A DNA stretch of 17,500 nt from CAYWTS01 sp964461265 (GTDB lineage Bacteria; Bacteroidota; Ignavibacteria; Tepidaquicellales; OLB5): assembly GCA_964461265.1 (NCBI GenBank), contig CAYWTS010000038.1, forward strand, positions 1 through 17,500, read 5' to 3'. Positions 1-7,054 of the stretch are shown here, one piece after another. The translations under genes and the position numbers were made by a program. Position 1 is the stretch's first letter; each line of letters opens with the position of its first letter. The notes beneath the pieces were generated by a model, which searched no databases, was not told where the DNA came from, and saw only the letters and a program-made list of their open reading frames with translations.

Positions 1-3
1 AAA

Positions 4-996
4 ATGGCTAAACCGAAATTAGCATTATACTGGGCAGCTTCATGCGGGGGCTGTGAAATAGCAGTAGTTGATTTAGAAATAAAAATACTTGACGTTGCCG
101 ATTTCTTCGACATCGTACTCTGGCCATGCGTAATGGACTTTAAATATAAAGACATAGAAGCACTACCCGATAAAGACATCACTGTCTGCTTATTCAACGG
201 TGCTATACGCACTTCGGAAAATGAGTATATGGCAAAGCTGTTGAGGGCGAAGTCTGTTGTAATGGTTGCATTCGGTTCGTGCGCACATGAAGGATGCATT
301 CCGGGGCTGGCAAATTTTTACAACAAAGATACAATCTTCGATTATGTATACAATGACAGCCCTTCTGTAGATGAAAGTTCAAAAGGTGTTTACCCGGTAC
401 CAAAAACTCATATGCCCGAAGGTGAAATAGAAATACCAGAGTTCTGGAATACAGTGAAAGCGCTTGACCAGGTTGTGGATGTAGATTATTACATACCGGG
501 TTGCCCGCCCCAGTCATTCCAGATATTAAATGCAGTTAGTGCTGTAATTGATATACTTAAAAACGGTAAGCCGCTGCCGCCAAAAGGGACTATTTTGGGA
601 GCAGGCGATAAATCCTGCTGCGACGAATGCCCGCGTGAAAGGCATGAGAAAAAGATTACGCGTTTCTACAGACCACAGGAAATTATTCCCGACCCGAACC
701 TGTGTCTTCTGGAACAGGGTATAATGTGTCTGGGTCCTGCAACAAGAAGCGGTTGTGATGCATTGTGCGTTAAAGCGAATGTTGGCTGCCGCGGATGCTA
801 CGGTCCGCCGCCAAATGTTGTTGACCAGGGTGCTAAAATGGTTTCAGCATTAAGCTCGGTTATAGATGCAACCGACCCTGAGGAGGCAAGGAAAATTATG
901 GAAACCATAGCCGACCCGCTGGGAACATTTTACAGATTTTCGATGGCATCATCTTTGCTAAAGAGGGTGCAAATAAACACTAACGGTAAAAAGTAA
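4..996 (+). CDS. Group 3 [NiFe] hydrogenase small subunit (MvhG-like)
   Basis: Electron-transferring small subunit of a cytoplasmic [NiFe] hydrogenase; it wires the NiFe site of the large subunit to a redox partner through iron-sulfur clusters. The N-terminal flavodoxin-like domain has the proximal [4Fe-4S] ligands C14 and C17 (SCGGC), C93 (GSCAHEGC) and C167 (PGCPP). A C-terminal domain has many more cysteines (C205, C206, C209, C234, C242, C251, C255, C262, C265), enough for further clusters, and ends with the CRGCYGPPP signature seen in MvhG-type subunits. There is no Tat signal peptide or C-terminal membrane anchor, which argues for a soluble group 3 enzyme rather than group 1. The start is the ATG three bases from the window edge; the MAKPKLALYW N-terminus fits the family, but a start further left cannot be excluded. 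The gene lies 17 bp before the large subunit. Placement in group 3c rather than another group 3 branch is likely but not proven. Confidence 0.93.
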   Translation: MAKPKLALYWAASCGGCEIAVVDLEIKILDVADFFDIVLWPCVMDFKYKDIEALPDKDITVCLFNGAIRTSENEYMAKLLRAKSVVMVAFGSCAHEGCIPGLANFYNKDTIFDYVYNDSPSVDESSKGVYPVPKTHMPEGEIEIPEFWNTVKALDQVVDVDYYIPGCPPQSFQILNAVSAVIDILKNGKPLPPKGTILGAGDKSCCDECPRERHEKKITRFYRPQEIIPDPNLCLLEQGIMCLGPATRSGCDALCVKANVGCRGCYGPPPNVVDQGAKMVSALSSVIDATDPEEARKIMETIADPLGTFYRFSMASSLLKRVQINTNGKK

Positions 997-1013
997 TTAA
1001 ATATTATATTCCA

Positions 1014-2492
1014 ATGAAGCAAATTAAAATAGACCCAATAACCCGGCTTGAAGGGCACGGAAAAATAGACATATTTTTAAACGATGACGGCGAAGTAGCA
1101 AATTGCTACTTCCAGGTTCCTGAACTCCGCGGATTCGAGAAATTCGCTCAGGGACGCCCTGTAGAAGAAATGCCCCGCATAACCACCCGTATATGCGGTG
1201 TATGTCCGGAAGCACATCATATGGCTGCAGCAAAGGCGTGCGATGCTGTTTATAAGGTGCAGATTCCTTCTGCTGGCAAGAAGCTAAGGGAACTGCTCTA
1301 CAATACTTTCTTTACAGCAGACCACACTGTACACTTTTATGCGCTTGGCGGACCGGACTTTGTTGTCGGTCCGGATGCTCCTCCAGGAGAGAGAAATATC
1401 CTAGGTGTAATTAAGAAAGTTGGTCTTGAAGCAGGCAGCAAAGTTATCGAGCTGCGGGCAAAATGCCAGGAAATAATACAATGCCTTGGCGGCAAGAAAA
1501 TTCACCAGGTCACCGCAATTCCAGGCGGTGTAGCAAAAGGGCTTACAGAAGATGAAAGAAAGAAGTTCGAGGGATATGCAAAATACATGGTTGAATTCGG
1601 CCAATTTACTTTCAAGCTATTTGAAGATGTTGTGCTGAAAAATAAAACTTACGTGGACTTGATATTAAACGGTCCTTATAAACATGAGACCTATTCAATG
1701 GGGTTGGTTGATGAAAACAATAAAGTTAATTTTTACGACGGTAAGGTAAGGGTGGTAGATCCTGATGGCAACGAATTCTGCAAGTATGAACCCAAAGATT
1801 ATCTCAACCATGTTTCCGAGCATACGGAATCATGGAATTACCTCAAATATCCTTACCTAAAAAAAATTGGGTGGAAAGGTTTTGTAGATGGCAAAGACTC
1901 CGGTGTTTATACAGCTACTCCGCAGTCAAGGCTGAATGCCTCTGATGGTATGGCTACACCTTTGGCACAGGCGGAATACGAAAAATACTATGAAACTTTA
2001 ACGGGCGACCGCTCGGGTAAAAAACCTGTTCATTACAGGCTTGCAACTCACTGGGCACGTATTATAGAACTTCAGTATGCTGCAGAAAGGGTAATGGAAC
2101 TAATTACAGACCCTGAAATTACATCTACAGACTATCGCGTTATACCAACTGAGATTCCTTCGGAAGGCGTAGGTATCGTAGAAGCACCGAGAGGAACATT
2201 AACTCATCATTACATTACAGATGAAAAAGGAATTATCAAAAAAGCTAATCTAATAGTTGGCACTACAAATAACCATGCTGCTATTTCTATGTCAATAAAA
2301 CAGGCAGCCATGGGTTTAATCAAGAAGGGTACTGAAGTAACCGATGCTACCTTAAACATGATTGAAATGGCATTCCGGTCTTACGACCCCTGTTTCGGCT
2401 GTGCAACACACTCACTGCCCGGCAGTATGCCTATCGAACTGAGGATTTTCGACAGCAAGAAAAATCTAATTGATTATAAAAAGAGAGATTAG
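1014..2492 (+). CDS. Group 3 [NiFe] hydrogenase large subunit (MvhA-like)
   Basis: Catalytic subunit that activates H2 at a NiFe(CN)2CO centre. The two cysteine pairs that bind the metals are both present: L1 motif RICGVCPEAH with C61 and C64 near the N-terminus, and L2 motif DPCFGCATH with C460 and C463 near the C-terminus. The N-terminal run DPITRLEGHGKI and the phrase RGFEKFAQGRP are typical of MvhA-type subunits. The protein is 492 residues. The family rule is that a dedicated protease cuts after the residue closing the L2 motif, here H466, which would release the last 26 residues once nickel is inserted. The ATG at 1014 has no Shine-Dalgarno sequence and follows the small subunit by 17 bp, so the two genes are almost certainly co-transcribed. 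The subunit uses cysteine, not selenocysteine. Hydrogenase identity is certain; the exact subgroup is inferred. Confidence 0.95.
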   Translation: MKQIKIDPITRLEGHGKIDIFLNDDGEVANCYFQVPELRGFEKFAQGRPVEEMPRITTRICGVCPEAHHMAAAKACDAVYKVQIPSAGKKLRELLYNTFFTADHTVHFYALGGPDFVVGPDAPPGERNILGVIKKVGLEAGSKVIELRAKCQEIIQCLGGKKIHQVTAIPGGVAKGLTEDERKKFEGYAKYMVEFGQFTFKLFEDVVLKNKTYVDLILNGPYKHETYSMGLVDENNKVNFYDGKVRVVDPDGNEFCKYEPKDYLNHVSEHTESWNYLKYPYLKKIGWKGFVDGKDSGVYTATPQSRLNASDGMATPLAQAEYEKYYETLTGDRSGKKPVHYRLATHWARIIELQYAAERVMELITDPEITSTDYRVIPTEIPSEGVGIVEAPRGTLTHHYITDEKGIIKKANLIVGTTNNHAAISMSIKQAAMGLIKKGTEVTDATLNMIEMAFRSYDPCFGCATHSLPGSMPIELRIFDSKKNLIDYKKRD

Positions 2493-2516
2493 CAGTAAGC
2501 TAAATATTATCTTTTC

Positions 2517-2543
2517 GAACAAGGGGGGTGCAACCCCCTGTTC
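2517..2543. repeat. G-run/C-run palindrome, copy 1
   Basis: Imperfect inverted repeat in the 82-bp gap between the hydrogenase large subunit and the protease gene. The arms are GAACA plus a G-run on the left and a C-run plus TGTTC on the right, with one unpaired A in the left arm. Ten base pairs can form around a loop of about six bases. A close relative sits at 15616-15640, so this is a dispersed element and not a one-off terminator. No T-run follows it, so a classical intrinsic terminator is unlikely. It could instead protect the 3' end of the hydrogenase mRNA or attenuate read-through into the protease gene. Confidence 0.7.
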
Positions 2544-2574
2544 TATGTATAAGAAGCCTATGGTATAATAACTG

Positions 2575-3069
2575 ATGTCACTTTTAAAAAATAAAATACT
2601 CGTCCTTGCTTTTGGAAATAATATAATGGGCGACTCTGCAGCCGCTTTGATAACTGCAAGAAAACTTAAAACTATTTTTATTAATGATATAGATGTATTT
2701 GAAGCTTCTATTGCAGGTTTTGCACTTATCGATTTACTGGAAAATTACCAGAAAGTTTTGATACTCGATTCGCTCACGAAACGCAAGAAAAGAATAGGCG
2801 ATATTTTTGAATTAACCTGCGAAGAATTTAATAAAACCGTATCATCTACTGCCGATTCAACCGGTTTGTCTGAGCTAATTTGCCAGGCAAAAAAACAAAA
2901 TCTTAAATTTCCTTCCGAAATAAGAATACTCGCCATCGATATTGAACACAAAAATGAAATCCGCGAAGGTTTAAGTCCGTTTATTAAAGCTAAGATACCG
3001 CTCTTTGTTTCAAGAGCTACCGATATACTGCACCTTTGGCTTGAGAAAAAAGAACATGAACTGGTATAA
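2575..3069 (+). CDS. Hydrogenase maturation protease, HybD/HycI family, atypical metal ligands
   Basis: Endopeptidase expected to remove the C-terminal tail of the large-subunit precursor encoded just upstream, the last step of NiFe-site assembly. It is 164 residues, the usual family size, and aligns along its length with E. coli HybD: an N-terminal strand then GNNIMGD, an Asp after a hydrophobic strand (LILDS, D65), and GLSPF near residue 133. HybD binds nickel through Glu16, Asp62 and His93. Only D65 is conserved here; the Glu16 position is S21 (other family members have Asp or Glu) and the His93 position is D94, in ADSTGL where SPHQLGL is expected. The gene therefore belongs to the family by fold and context, but its nickel-sensing site is altered. 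It lies 82 bp after the large subunit, separated by a palindrome, and its ATG has no Shine-Dalgarno sequence. Confidence 0.85.
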   Translation: MSLLKNKILVLAFGNNIMGDSAAALITARKLKTIFINDIDVFEASIAGFALIDLLENYQKVLILDSLTKRKKRIGDIFELTCEEFNKTVSSTADSTGLSELICQAKKQNLKFPSEIRILAIDIEHKNEIREGLSPFIKAKIPLFVSRATDILHLWLEKKEHELV

Positions 3070-3232
3070 TAGCCAGGCTTCGATAATCGTTTCCGTAATG
3101 ATAACAAATTAATCGGAAAATATTGTTTATGGTTACAGAATTATAAGAGTTACTAAAGAATATTTGTATTCCCTAAATATTTCAATTCTATTTAAAAAAC
3201 AACAAATTTATGTAATTAAGAAACGTAATTTT

Positions 3233-3246
3233 ATGACCTATGTCAT
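3233..3246. promoter_or_regulatory. Candidate CRP/FNR-family operator upstream of hypA
   Basis: Perfect inverted repeat ATGAC-N4-GTCAT, with the architecture of CRP/FNR-superfamily sites (two 5-bp half-sites separated by four bases, as in TTGAT-N4-ATCAA or TTGAC-N4-GTCAA). Its centre at 3239.5 lies about 41 bp upstream of the start point expected from the TAnnTTTG element at 3270-3277, which is the class II activator position. The half-sites and spacing are seen in the sequence. The regulator and its redox role are inferred. Confidence 0.4.
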
Positions 3247-3269
3247 TTTTTAGCTATATGCTTAAGAAT

Positions 3270-3277
3270 TATATTTG
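3270..3277 (+). promoter_or_regulatory. Bacteroidota-type -7 element of the hyp operon
   Basis: TATATTTG matches the TAnnTTTG -7 consensus described for Bacteroidota housekeeping promoters exactly and lies 20 bp before the hypA ATG. The -33 TTG is not present; only a T-run occurs at that distance. A promoter lacking its -33 box would fit dependence on an activator bound at the palindrome at 3233-3246. In AT-rich DNA such an 8-mer can occur by chance. Confidence 0.4.
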
Positions 3278-3297
3278 TATAGATAACTATTACTATT

Positions 3298-3657
3298 ATG
3301 CACGAACTTTCAATTGCACAAAATATAGTTGAGATTATCAGACAGTCAGTAACGGATGAAAATCTTGGAAATGTTAGGGGTATCAGACTTAAGATTGGTG
3401 AAGTATCGGGTGTTGTTGCTGATACCCTGGAATTTTCTTATACTGCAATCACTTCCGCCACCGAACTTTCATCGTCAAAGTTATTAATAGAAAAAATACC
3501 ATTCAAACTTAAATGTAAAATTTGTGGTGATGAATCTTACAATGAGTTCGGTCTAAGAATTTGTGAAAGCTGCGGAAGCTCTGATACTGAAGTATTATCA
3601 GGAACGGAATTACAGATTATTGAAGTTGAATTAGCAGAAGAAGGGATTACAGTATGA
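3298..3657 (+). CDS. hypA: Hydrogenase nickel incorporation protein HypA
   Basis: Nickel metallochaperone that works with HypB to load Ni into the hydrogenase large subunit. The N-terminal MHE gives the nickel site, with H2 as ligand, which also fixes the start at 3298. The structural zinc site is complete: C73 and C76 (CKIC), then C89 and C92 (CESC). Length is 119 residues, normal for the family. It is the first gene of the hypABFCDE operon and follows a 228-bp leader with a candidate promoter. The ATG lacks a Shine-Dalgarno sequence. The stop codon TGA at 3655-3657 overlaps an ATG at 3654 that opens a short frame resembling the hypB start, as described in the next entry. Confidence 0.97.
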   Translation: MHELSIAQNIVEIIRQSVTDENLGNVRGIRLKIGEVSGVVADTLEFSYTAITSATELSSSKLLIEKIPFKLKCKICGDESYNEFGLRICESCGSSDTEVLSGTELQIIEVELAEEGITV

Positions 3658-3737
3658 GTATAATAATAATTGAAAAAGTAATAACTCTTGTAGGGTCTGA
3701 CCTCCGGGCAGACCGTTTGTTAACTAATTACAAATAA
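3654..3737 (+). pseudogene. Apparent relic duplicate of the hypB start, running into a repeat element
   Basis: A 27-codon open frame starts at an ATG that overlaps the hypA stop as ATGA. Its first residues, MSIIIIEKVI, resemble the HypB N-terminus MSIITIERKI that begins at 3810: 7 of 10 residues are identical, and 23 of 30 bases match over 3654-3683 against 3810-3839. Allowing one extra codon, the match continues through CTTG and stops where the 100-bp palindromic element begins at 3689. The frame then reads through the element to TAA at 3735-3737. The best reading is an ancestral hypB start left behind when the element entered. A chance match between two isoleucine-rich AT-rich starts is possible, as is a translated leader peptide. 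Confidence 0.4.
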
Positions 3738-3788
3738 CATGGGTTTCCCGCTGGAGTTCCTGTTTGCAACAGACATGTATACCCTACA
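3689..3788. repeat. 100-bp palindromic element with 8-bp terminal inverted repeats
   Basis: This element fills most of the 152-bp gap between hypA and hypB. It begins with TGTAGGGT (3689-3696) and ends with the exact reverse complement ACCCTACA (3781-3788). Internally it has a hairpin GGTCTG-N9-CAGACC (3694-3714) and a second small hairpin, CTGTT/AACAG, near 3760-3772. It encodes no protein of significance and is more GC-rich than the surrounding spacers. Size, terminal inverted repeats and absence of coding capacity fit a miniature mobile element (MITE) or a compound palindromic repeat. No clear short target duplication flanks it, although the duplicated hypB start may be one. Confidence 0.55.
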
Positions 3789-3809
3789 GCGGTAAGTAAA
3801 TAATAAAAA

Positions 3810-4466
3810 ATGAGCATTATAACAATAGAAAGAAAAATACTTGAAAAAAATGACGAGGTTGCCGGTAAAAACAGGGAACTGCTTAGGAGTAAAAAAATCC
3901 TTACAATAAACCTTGTTAGTTCTCCCGGTGCAGGCAAAACATCCTTGCTTGAAAAATCTCTGGAACATTTAAAAGATAAAATCCCTGTTTCTATTATTGA
4001 AGGAGATGTACAGACAAGCATAGATGCCGAGCGCGTAGCTAAGTATAATGTGCCTGTAGTACAGATAGTAACTAATGGTGCGTGCCACCTTGAGGCAAAG
4101 CTTGTTGAAGATGCTTTAACAAGTCTTGACCTTACAAAAACAAAACTGCTGTTCATAGAAAATGTAGGTAACCTTGTTTGCCCCGCTGCGTATGACCTTG
4201 GCGAGGATTTAAAAGTAGTAATTGCAAGCACAACCGAAGGGGACGATAAACCATTAAAGTACCCGCGAATGTTCTTAAATGCTTCCATTCTGATTATTAA
4301 CAAAACCGATCTCCTACCATATCTTAATTGTAATATTGAGGTGCTCAAAACAAACGCTCTGAAAATAAACCCGGACTTATTAATTTTTGAAACCTCGGCA
4401 ACAACCGGTGAAGGCATTGAAAAATGGTGTAACTGGCTAGAGGAAAAAGTTTCTGGTAAAAAATGA
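3810..4466 (+). CDS. hypB: Hydrogenase nickel incorporation GTPase HypB
   Basis: SIMIBI-class GTPase that couples GTP hydrolysis to nickel insertion by HypA. Visible motifs are the P-loop SSPGAGKTS (37-45), the switch region EGDVQTSIDA, the G-domain metal site C92-H93 (NGACHLEA) with C124 (NLVCPAAYD), and NKTD (164-167) for guanine recognition. The 32-residue gap between C92 and C124 matches E. coli HypB C166 and C198. The N-terminal high-affinity CxxCGC nickel motif of E. coli and the His-rich stretch of other HypBs are both absent, so this is a short form (218 residues). The start at 3810 lies 152 bp after hypA, with a repeat element between them; the original start may have been at 3654. 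The stop overlaps the hypF start as ATGA. Confidence 0.96.
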   Translation: MSIITIERKILEKNDEVAGKNRELLRSKKILTINLVSSPGAGKTSLLEKSLEHLKDKIPVSIIEGDVQTSIDAERVAKYNVPVVQIVTNGACHLEAKLVEDALTSLDLTKTKLLFIENVGNLVCPAAYDLGEDLKVVIASTTEGDDKPLKYPRMFLNASILIINKTDLLPYLNCNIEVLKTNALKINPDLLIFETSATTGEGIEKWCNWLEEKVSGKK

Positions 4467-6724
4467 TAAAACGCTTACGTATTAAAATATTGGGAGCTGT
4501 ACAGGGGGTCGGGTTCCGACCTTTTGTTTATAGACTTGCAACTGAAATGATGCTGAATGGCTGGGTTATTAACTCCTCACAGGGTGTTTTTATCGAAACT
4601 GAGGGAGAAAAGAAAATATTAGATAAATTCCTACTTAAAATTCAAAACGAAAAACCGCCCCGTTCCTACATTCAAAGCCTTGAATCTTCATTCCTTGACC
4701 CTGTTGGTTATAATAATTTTGAAATACGTGAAAGCAAAGAAAAGGGCAGTAAAACTGTTCTCGTGCTGCCTGATATTGCAACCTGTGATGAATGTTTAAA
4801 TGATATATTCGATCCGTCTAACCGGAGATACCTTTACCCTTTTACAAACTGTACAAATTGCGGGCCCCGTTTCAGTATTATAGAAAAGCTGCCATACGAC
4901 AGATGCAATACGACAATGAAAATTTTTAAAATGTGTGATGAGTGCAAAGCCGAATATGAAAATCCGTTAAACCGAAGGTTTCATGCACAACCGAATGCTT
5001 GTCCGAAATGCGGGCCGCACATTGAACTTTGGGATAAAAAAGGTAAAGTGATTAAAAAATTCAATGAGGCAATTCTGAAATGTGCGGAAGAAATTAAAAA
5101 AGGCAAAATACTGGCATTAAAGGGTTTAGGTGGCTTCCATCTAGTCGTTCATTCAGGGAACGATGAGGCTGTGAAAAGGTTAAGAAATCTGAAACACCGT
5201 GAAGAAAAACCTCTTGCCTTGATGTTTCCCGATTTAGATAGTATTGAAGCATTATGTGAGGTATCGGAATCAGAAAAAAGACTACTGCTATCACCTGAGG
5301 CTCCGATAGTTTTACTTAATATAAAAAAACAAAACTCATCAGTCTCTGAATATATTGCACCCAATAATCCATATCTTGGTGTAATGCTTCCTTACACACC
5401 GCTTCACCATATATTGATGAAGCAGCTTGGATTCCCCGTAGTGGCAACAAGCGGAAATATTTCCGATGAACCCATTTGTATTGATGAAAACGAAGCTCTA
5501 ACAAGGTTAAATGGAATAGCAGATTACTACCTAGTAAACAACAGACCAATAAAGCGTCATGTTGACGATTCGATTGCAAGAATAATTTATGACCGTGAAA
5601 TGATAATGAGGCGTGCAAGAGGCTATGCTCCCCTGCCGGTTAACATAAGCCGGAAAGCAGAACCTGCTCTGGCTGTAGGTGCTCACCTAAAAAATACAAT
5701 CTGCTTATCGGTGGCAAACAATGCATTCATAAGCCAGCATATAGGTGACCTTGAAACATCAGAAGCATATAACGCATTCACGAGAGTCATAACCGACCTG
5801 CAAAATATATACGATGTCCAGACTGATACTATTGTAAGCGATATTCACCCTGATTATATTTCAACTCAATATGCAAAAAAATCCGGAAAACAGTTAATAC
5901 AGGTTCAGCATCACCATGCACATATACTTTCGTGCATGGCTGAAAATGAAATAGATGGAGAAGTGCTCGGTATAAGCTGGGATGGAACCGGTTACGGAAC
6001 AGATGGCACCATCTGGGGAGGTGAGTTTTTAAAAGTTACAGGCAGTAAATTTGAAAGAATAGCACATTTAAAAACTTTTAAGCTGCCCGGAGGTGAAAAA
6101 GCAATTAAAGAGATATGGAGAACAGCACAATCGTTAATACAAAGTCTAAACTTAAACGAAGGGCTGTTAGACAAAATTTTCAATGACATTAATAAAAATG
6201 ATTTGAAAATAATATGTCAGATGCTTGAAAAAGATGTTAACTCTCCGGTTACATCAAGCATTGGAAGGCTATTTGATGCAATATCCTTTATTTCAGGTGT
6301 AAGCAGGTACTCGAGCTTTGAAGGTCAGGCTGCAATGGAACTTGAATTTGCAATTTCACCTGATACAGATGATTATTATGTTTTCGGTATTACTAAAAGT
6401 GATATACCTGGTGAAACTAAATATATTATTGATTGGTCACCTGTTGTGCTGGAAGTAATTACTGATAAATATAATAAAAAATTAGATAAAGATATAATAT
6501 CTGCCAAATTTCATAATTCACTTGTTAATATGATTATCGAAATTACACAAAATGCTGAACTGAAAAAAGTTGTGCTTTCGGGAGGTTGTTTCCAGAATAA
6601 ATATTTGATAGAAAAAACTATTACAGCATTAATTAAAAACGGATTTAAACCTTACTGGCATCAGCGTGTACCAACAAATGACGGAGGTATATCGCTGGGG
6701 CAGATAGCATATTTAAAATTTTAA
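4463..6724 (+). CDS. hypF: Carbamoyltransferase HypF
   Basis: Makes the cyanide precursor for the NiFe site: it converts carbamoyl phosphate to carbamoyl-AMP and transfers the carbamoyl group to the C-terminal cysteine of HypE. All four domains are present in 753 residues. They are an acylphosphatase domain (VQGVGFRPF, with R19 and N37 as catalytic residues), two zinc fingers (C108, C111, C130, C133, C158, C161, C180, C183), a YrdC-like adenylate-forming domain (GLGGFHL at 221-227, KHREEKPLALM at 244-254), and a Kae1-like carbamoyltransferase domain (HHHAH at 483-487, WDGTGYGTDG at 506-515, GGCFQN at 707-712). The ATG at 4463 overlaps the hypB stop, implying translational coupling. A palindromic repeat follows its stop codon. 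No residue looks lost. Confidence 0.97.
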   Translation: MIKRLRIKILGAVQGVGFRPFVYRLATEMMLNGWVINSSQGVFIETEGEKKILDKFLLKIQNEKPPRSYIQSLESSFLDPVGYNNFEIRESKEKGSKTVLVLPDIATCDECLNDIFDPSNRRYLYPFTNCTNCGPRFSIIEKLPYDRCNTTMKIFKMCDECKAEYENPLNRRFHAQPNACPKCGPHIELWDKKGKVIKKFNEAILKCAEEIKKGKILALKGLGGFHLVVHSGNDEAVKRLRNLKHREEKPLALMFPDLDSIEALCEVSESEKRLLLSPEAPIVLLNIKKQNSSVSEYIAPNNPYLGVMLPYTPLHHILMKQLGFPVVATSGNISDEPICIDENEALTRLNGIADYYLVNNRPIKRHVDDSIARIIYDREMIMRRARGYAPLPVNISRKAEPALAVGAHLKNTICLSVANNAFISQHIGDLETSEAYNAFTRVITDLQNIYDVQTDTIVSDIHPDYISTQYAKKSGKQLIQVQHHHAHILSCMAENEIDGEVLGISWDGTGYGTDGTIWGGEFLKVTGSKFERIAHLKTFKLPGGEKAIKEIWRTAQSLIQSLNLNEGLLDKIFNDINKNDLKIICQMLEKDVNSPVTSSIGRLFDAISFISGVSRYSSFEGQAAMELEFAISPDTDDYYVFGITKSDIPGETKYIIDWSPVVLEVITDKYNKKLDKDIISAKFHNSLVNMIIEITQNAELKKVVLSGGCFQNKYLIEKTITALIKNGFKPYWHQRVPTNDGGISLGQIAYLKF

Positions 6725-6740
6725 CTAAATTAAATTTTTC

Positions 6741-6781
6741 ACTCTTGCCATGACTGGATTTAAATAAGTCGTGGCACGAAT
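6741..6781. repeat. GTGCC-arm inverted repeat, copy 1
   Basis: Inverted repeat in the 72-bp gap between hypF and hypC. The left arm is ACTCTTGCCATGAC (6741-6754) and the right arm GTCGTGGCACGAAT (6768-6781), with a 13-base AT-rich loop. The right arm is the better match to the family consensus ACTCGTGCCACGA; the left arm has drifted by a few bases. Related copies lie at 11255-11295 and 14540-14583. No T-run follows, so it is more likely a dispersed palindromic unit than a terminator. Confidence 0.75.
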
Positions 6782-6796
6782 AATTAACACAAAACA

Positions 6797-7054
6797 ATGT
6801 GTCTAGCAATACCCGGTAAAATATTGGAAATCACAGGCTCTGACTTTGAAAGAATGGGCAAAGTCAGTTTTGGGGGAATATTAAAGGATGTTAATCTTGC
6901 ATACGTTCCCGAAGCAAAAAAGAATGATTATGTAATTGTTCACGTTGGATTTGCTTTAAGTGTGCTGGATGAAGATGAAGCAAACAAAGTATTTGAATAC
7001 CTGAGAGAAATGGACGATCTTGGTGAACTGAACGAGGGAGATAATACGGGTTGA
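6797..7054 (+). CDS. hypC: Hydrogenase assembly chaperone HypC
   Basis: Small chaperone (85 residues) that carries the Fe(CN)2CO unit together with HypD and delivers it to the large-subunit precursor. The N-terminal MCLAIPGKI signature supplies C2, the iron-binding cysteine exposed after removal of the initiator Met, and so fixes the start at 6797. H49, in the VHVGFAL motif, matches the conserved histidine of the family. The gene follows hypF after a 72-bp gap occupied by a palindromic repeat and lacks a Shine-Dalgarno sequence. Its stop codon TGA (7052-7054) overlaps the TTG start of hypD. A HybG-type paralogue is possible in principle, but this is the only copy in the window and sits in the hyp operon. 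Confidence 0.96.
   Translation: MCLAIPGKILEITGSDFERMGKVSFGGILKDVNLAYVPEAKKNDYVIVHVGFALSVLDEDEANKVFEYLREMDDLGELNEGDNTG

Larger units (their letters stand above)
3070..3297. other. Intergenic region between the protease gene and hypA
   Basis: This is the longest non-coding stretch in the window (228 bp) and very AT-rich. I see no convincing gene in it. Near its left end is a weak inverted repeat, TTTCCG (3090-3095) and CGGAAA (3114-3119) with an 18-base loop and no T-run. Its right half holds the palindrome ATGAC-N4-GTCAT and a TAnnTTTG element, annotated separately. The hypABFCDE operon therefore probably has its own promoter. Confidence 0.6.

Noticed and set aside
203..517. Minus-strand open frame inside the hydrogenase small-subunit gene
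   Set aside because: It lies antisense to a well-supported gene, has no recognisable motif or leader, and looks like a coding shadow. The same applies to the other antisense frames, for example 3728-4417, 7650-8057 and 10582-10962.
2517..2543. Rho-independent terminator after the hydrogenase large subunit
   Set aside because: A stem can form but no T-run follows, and a near-copy occurs between convergent genes at 15616; a dispersed palindrome explains both better.
3070..3297. Riboswitch or small RNA gene before hypA
   Set aside because: There is no strong conserved-looking stem architecture, only one weak 6-bp inverted repeat and a protein-binding-type palindrome in AT-rich DNA.
3654..3737. 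Frameshifted hypB, with hypB starting at 3654
   Set aside because: The frame closes at 3737 inside a palindromic element and downstream hypB from 3810 is full length with all motifs; hypB itself is intact and only its start seems to be duplicated.
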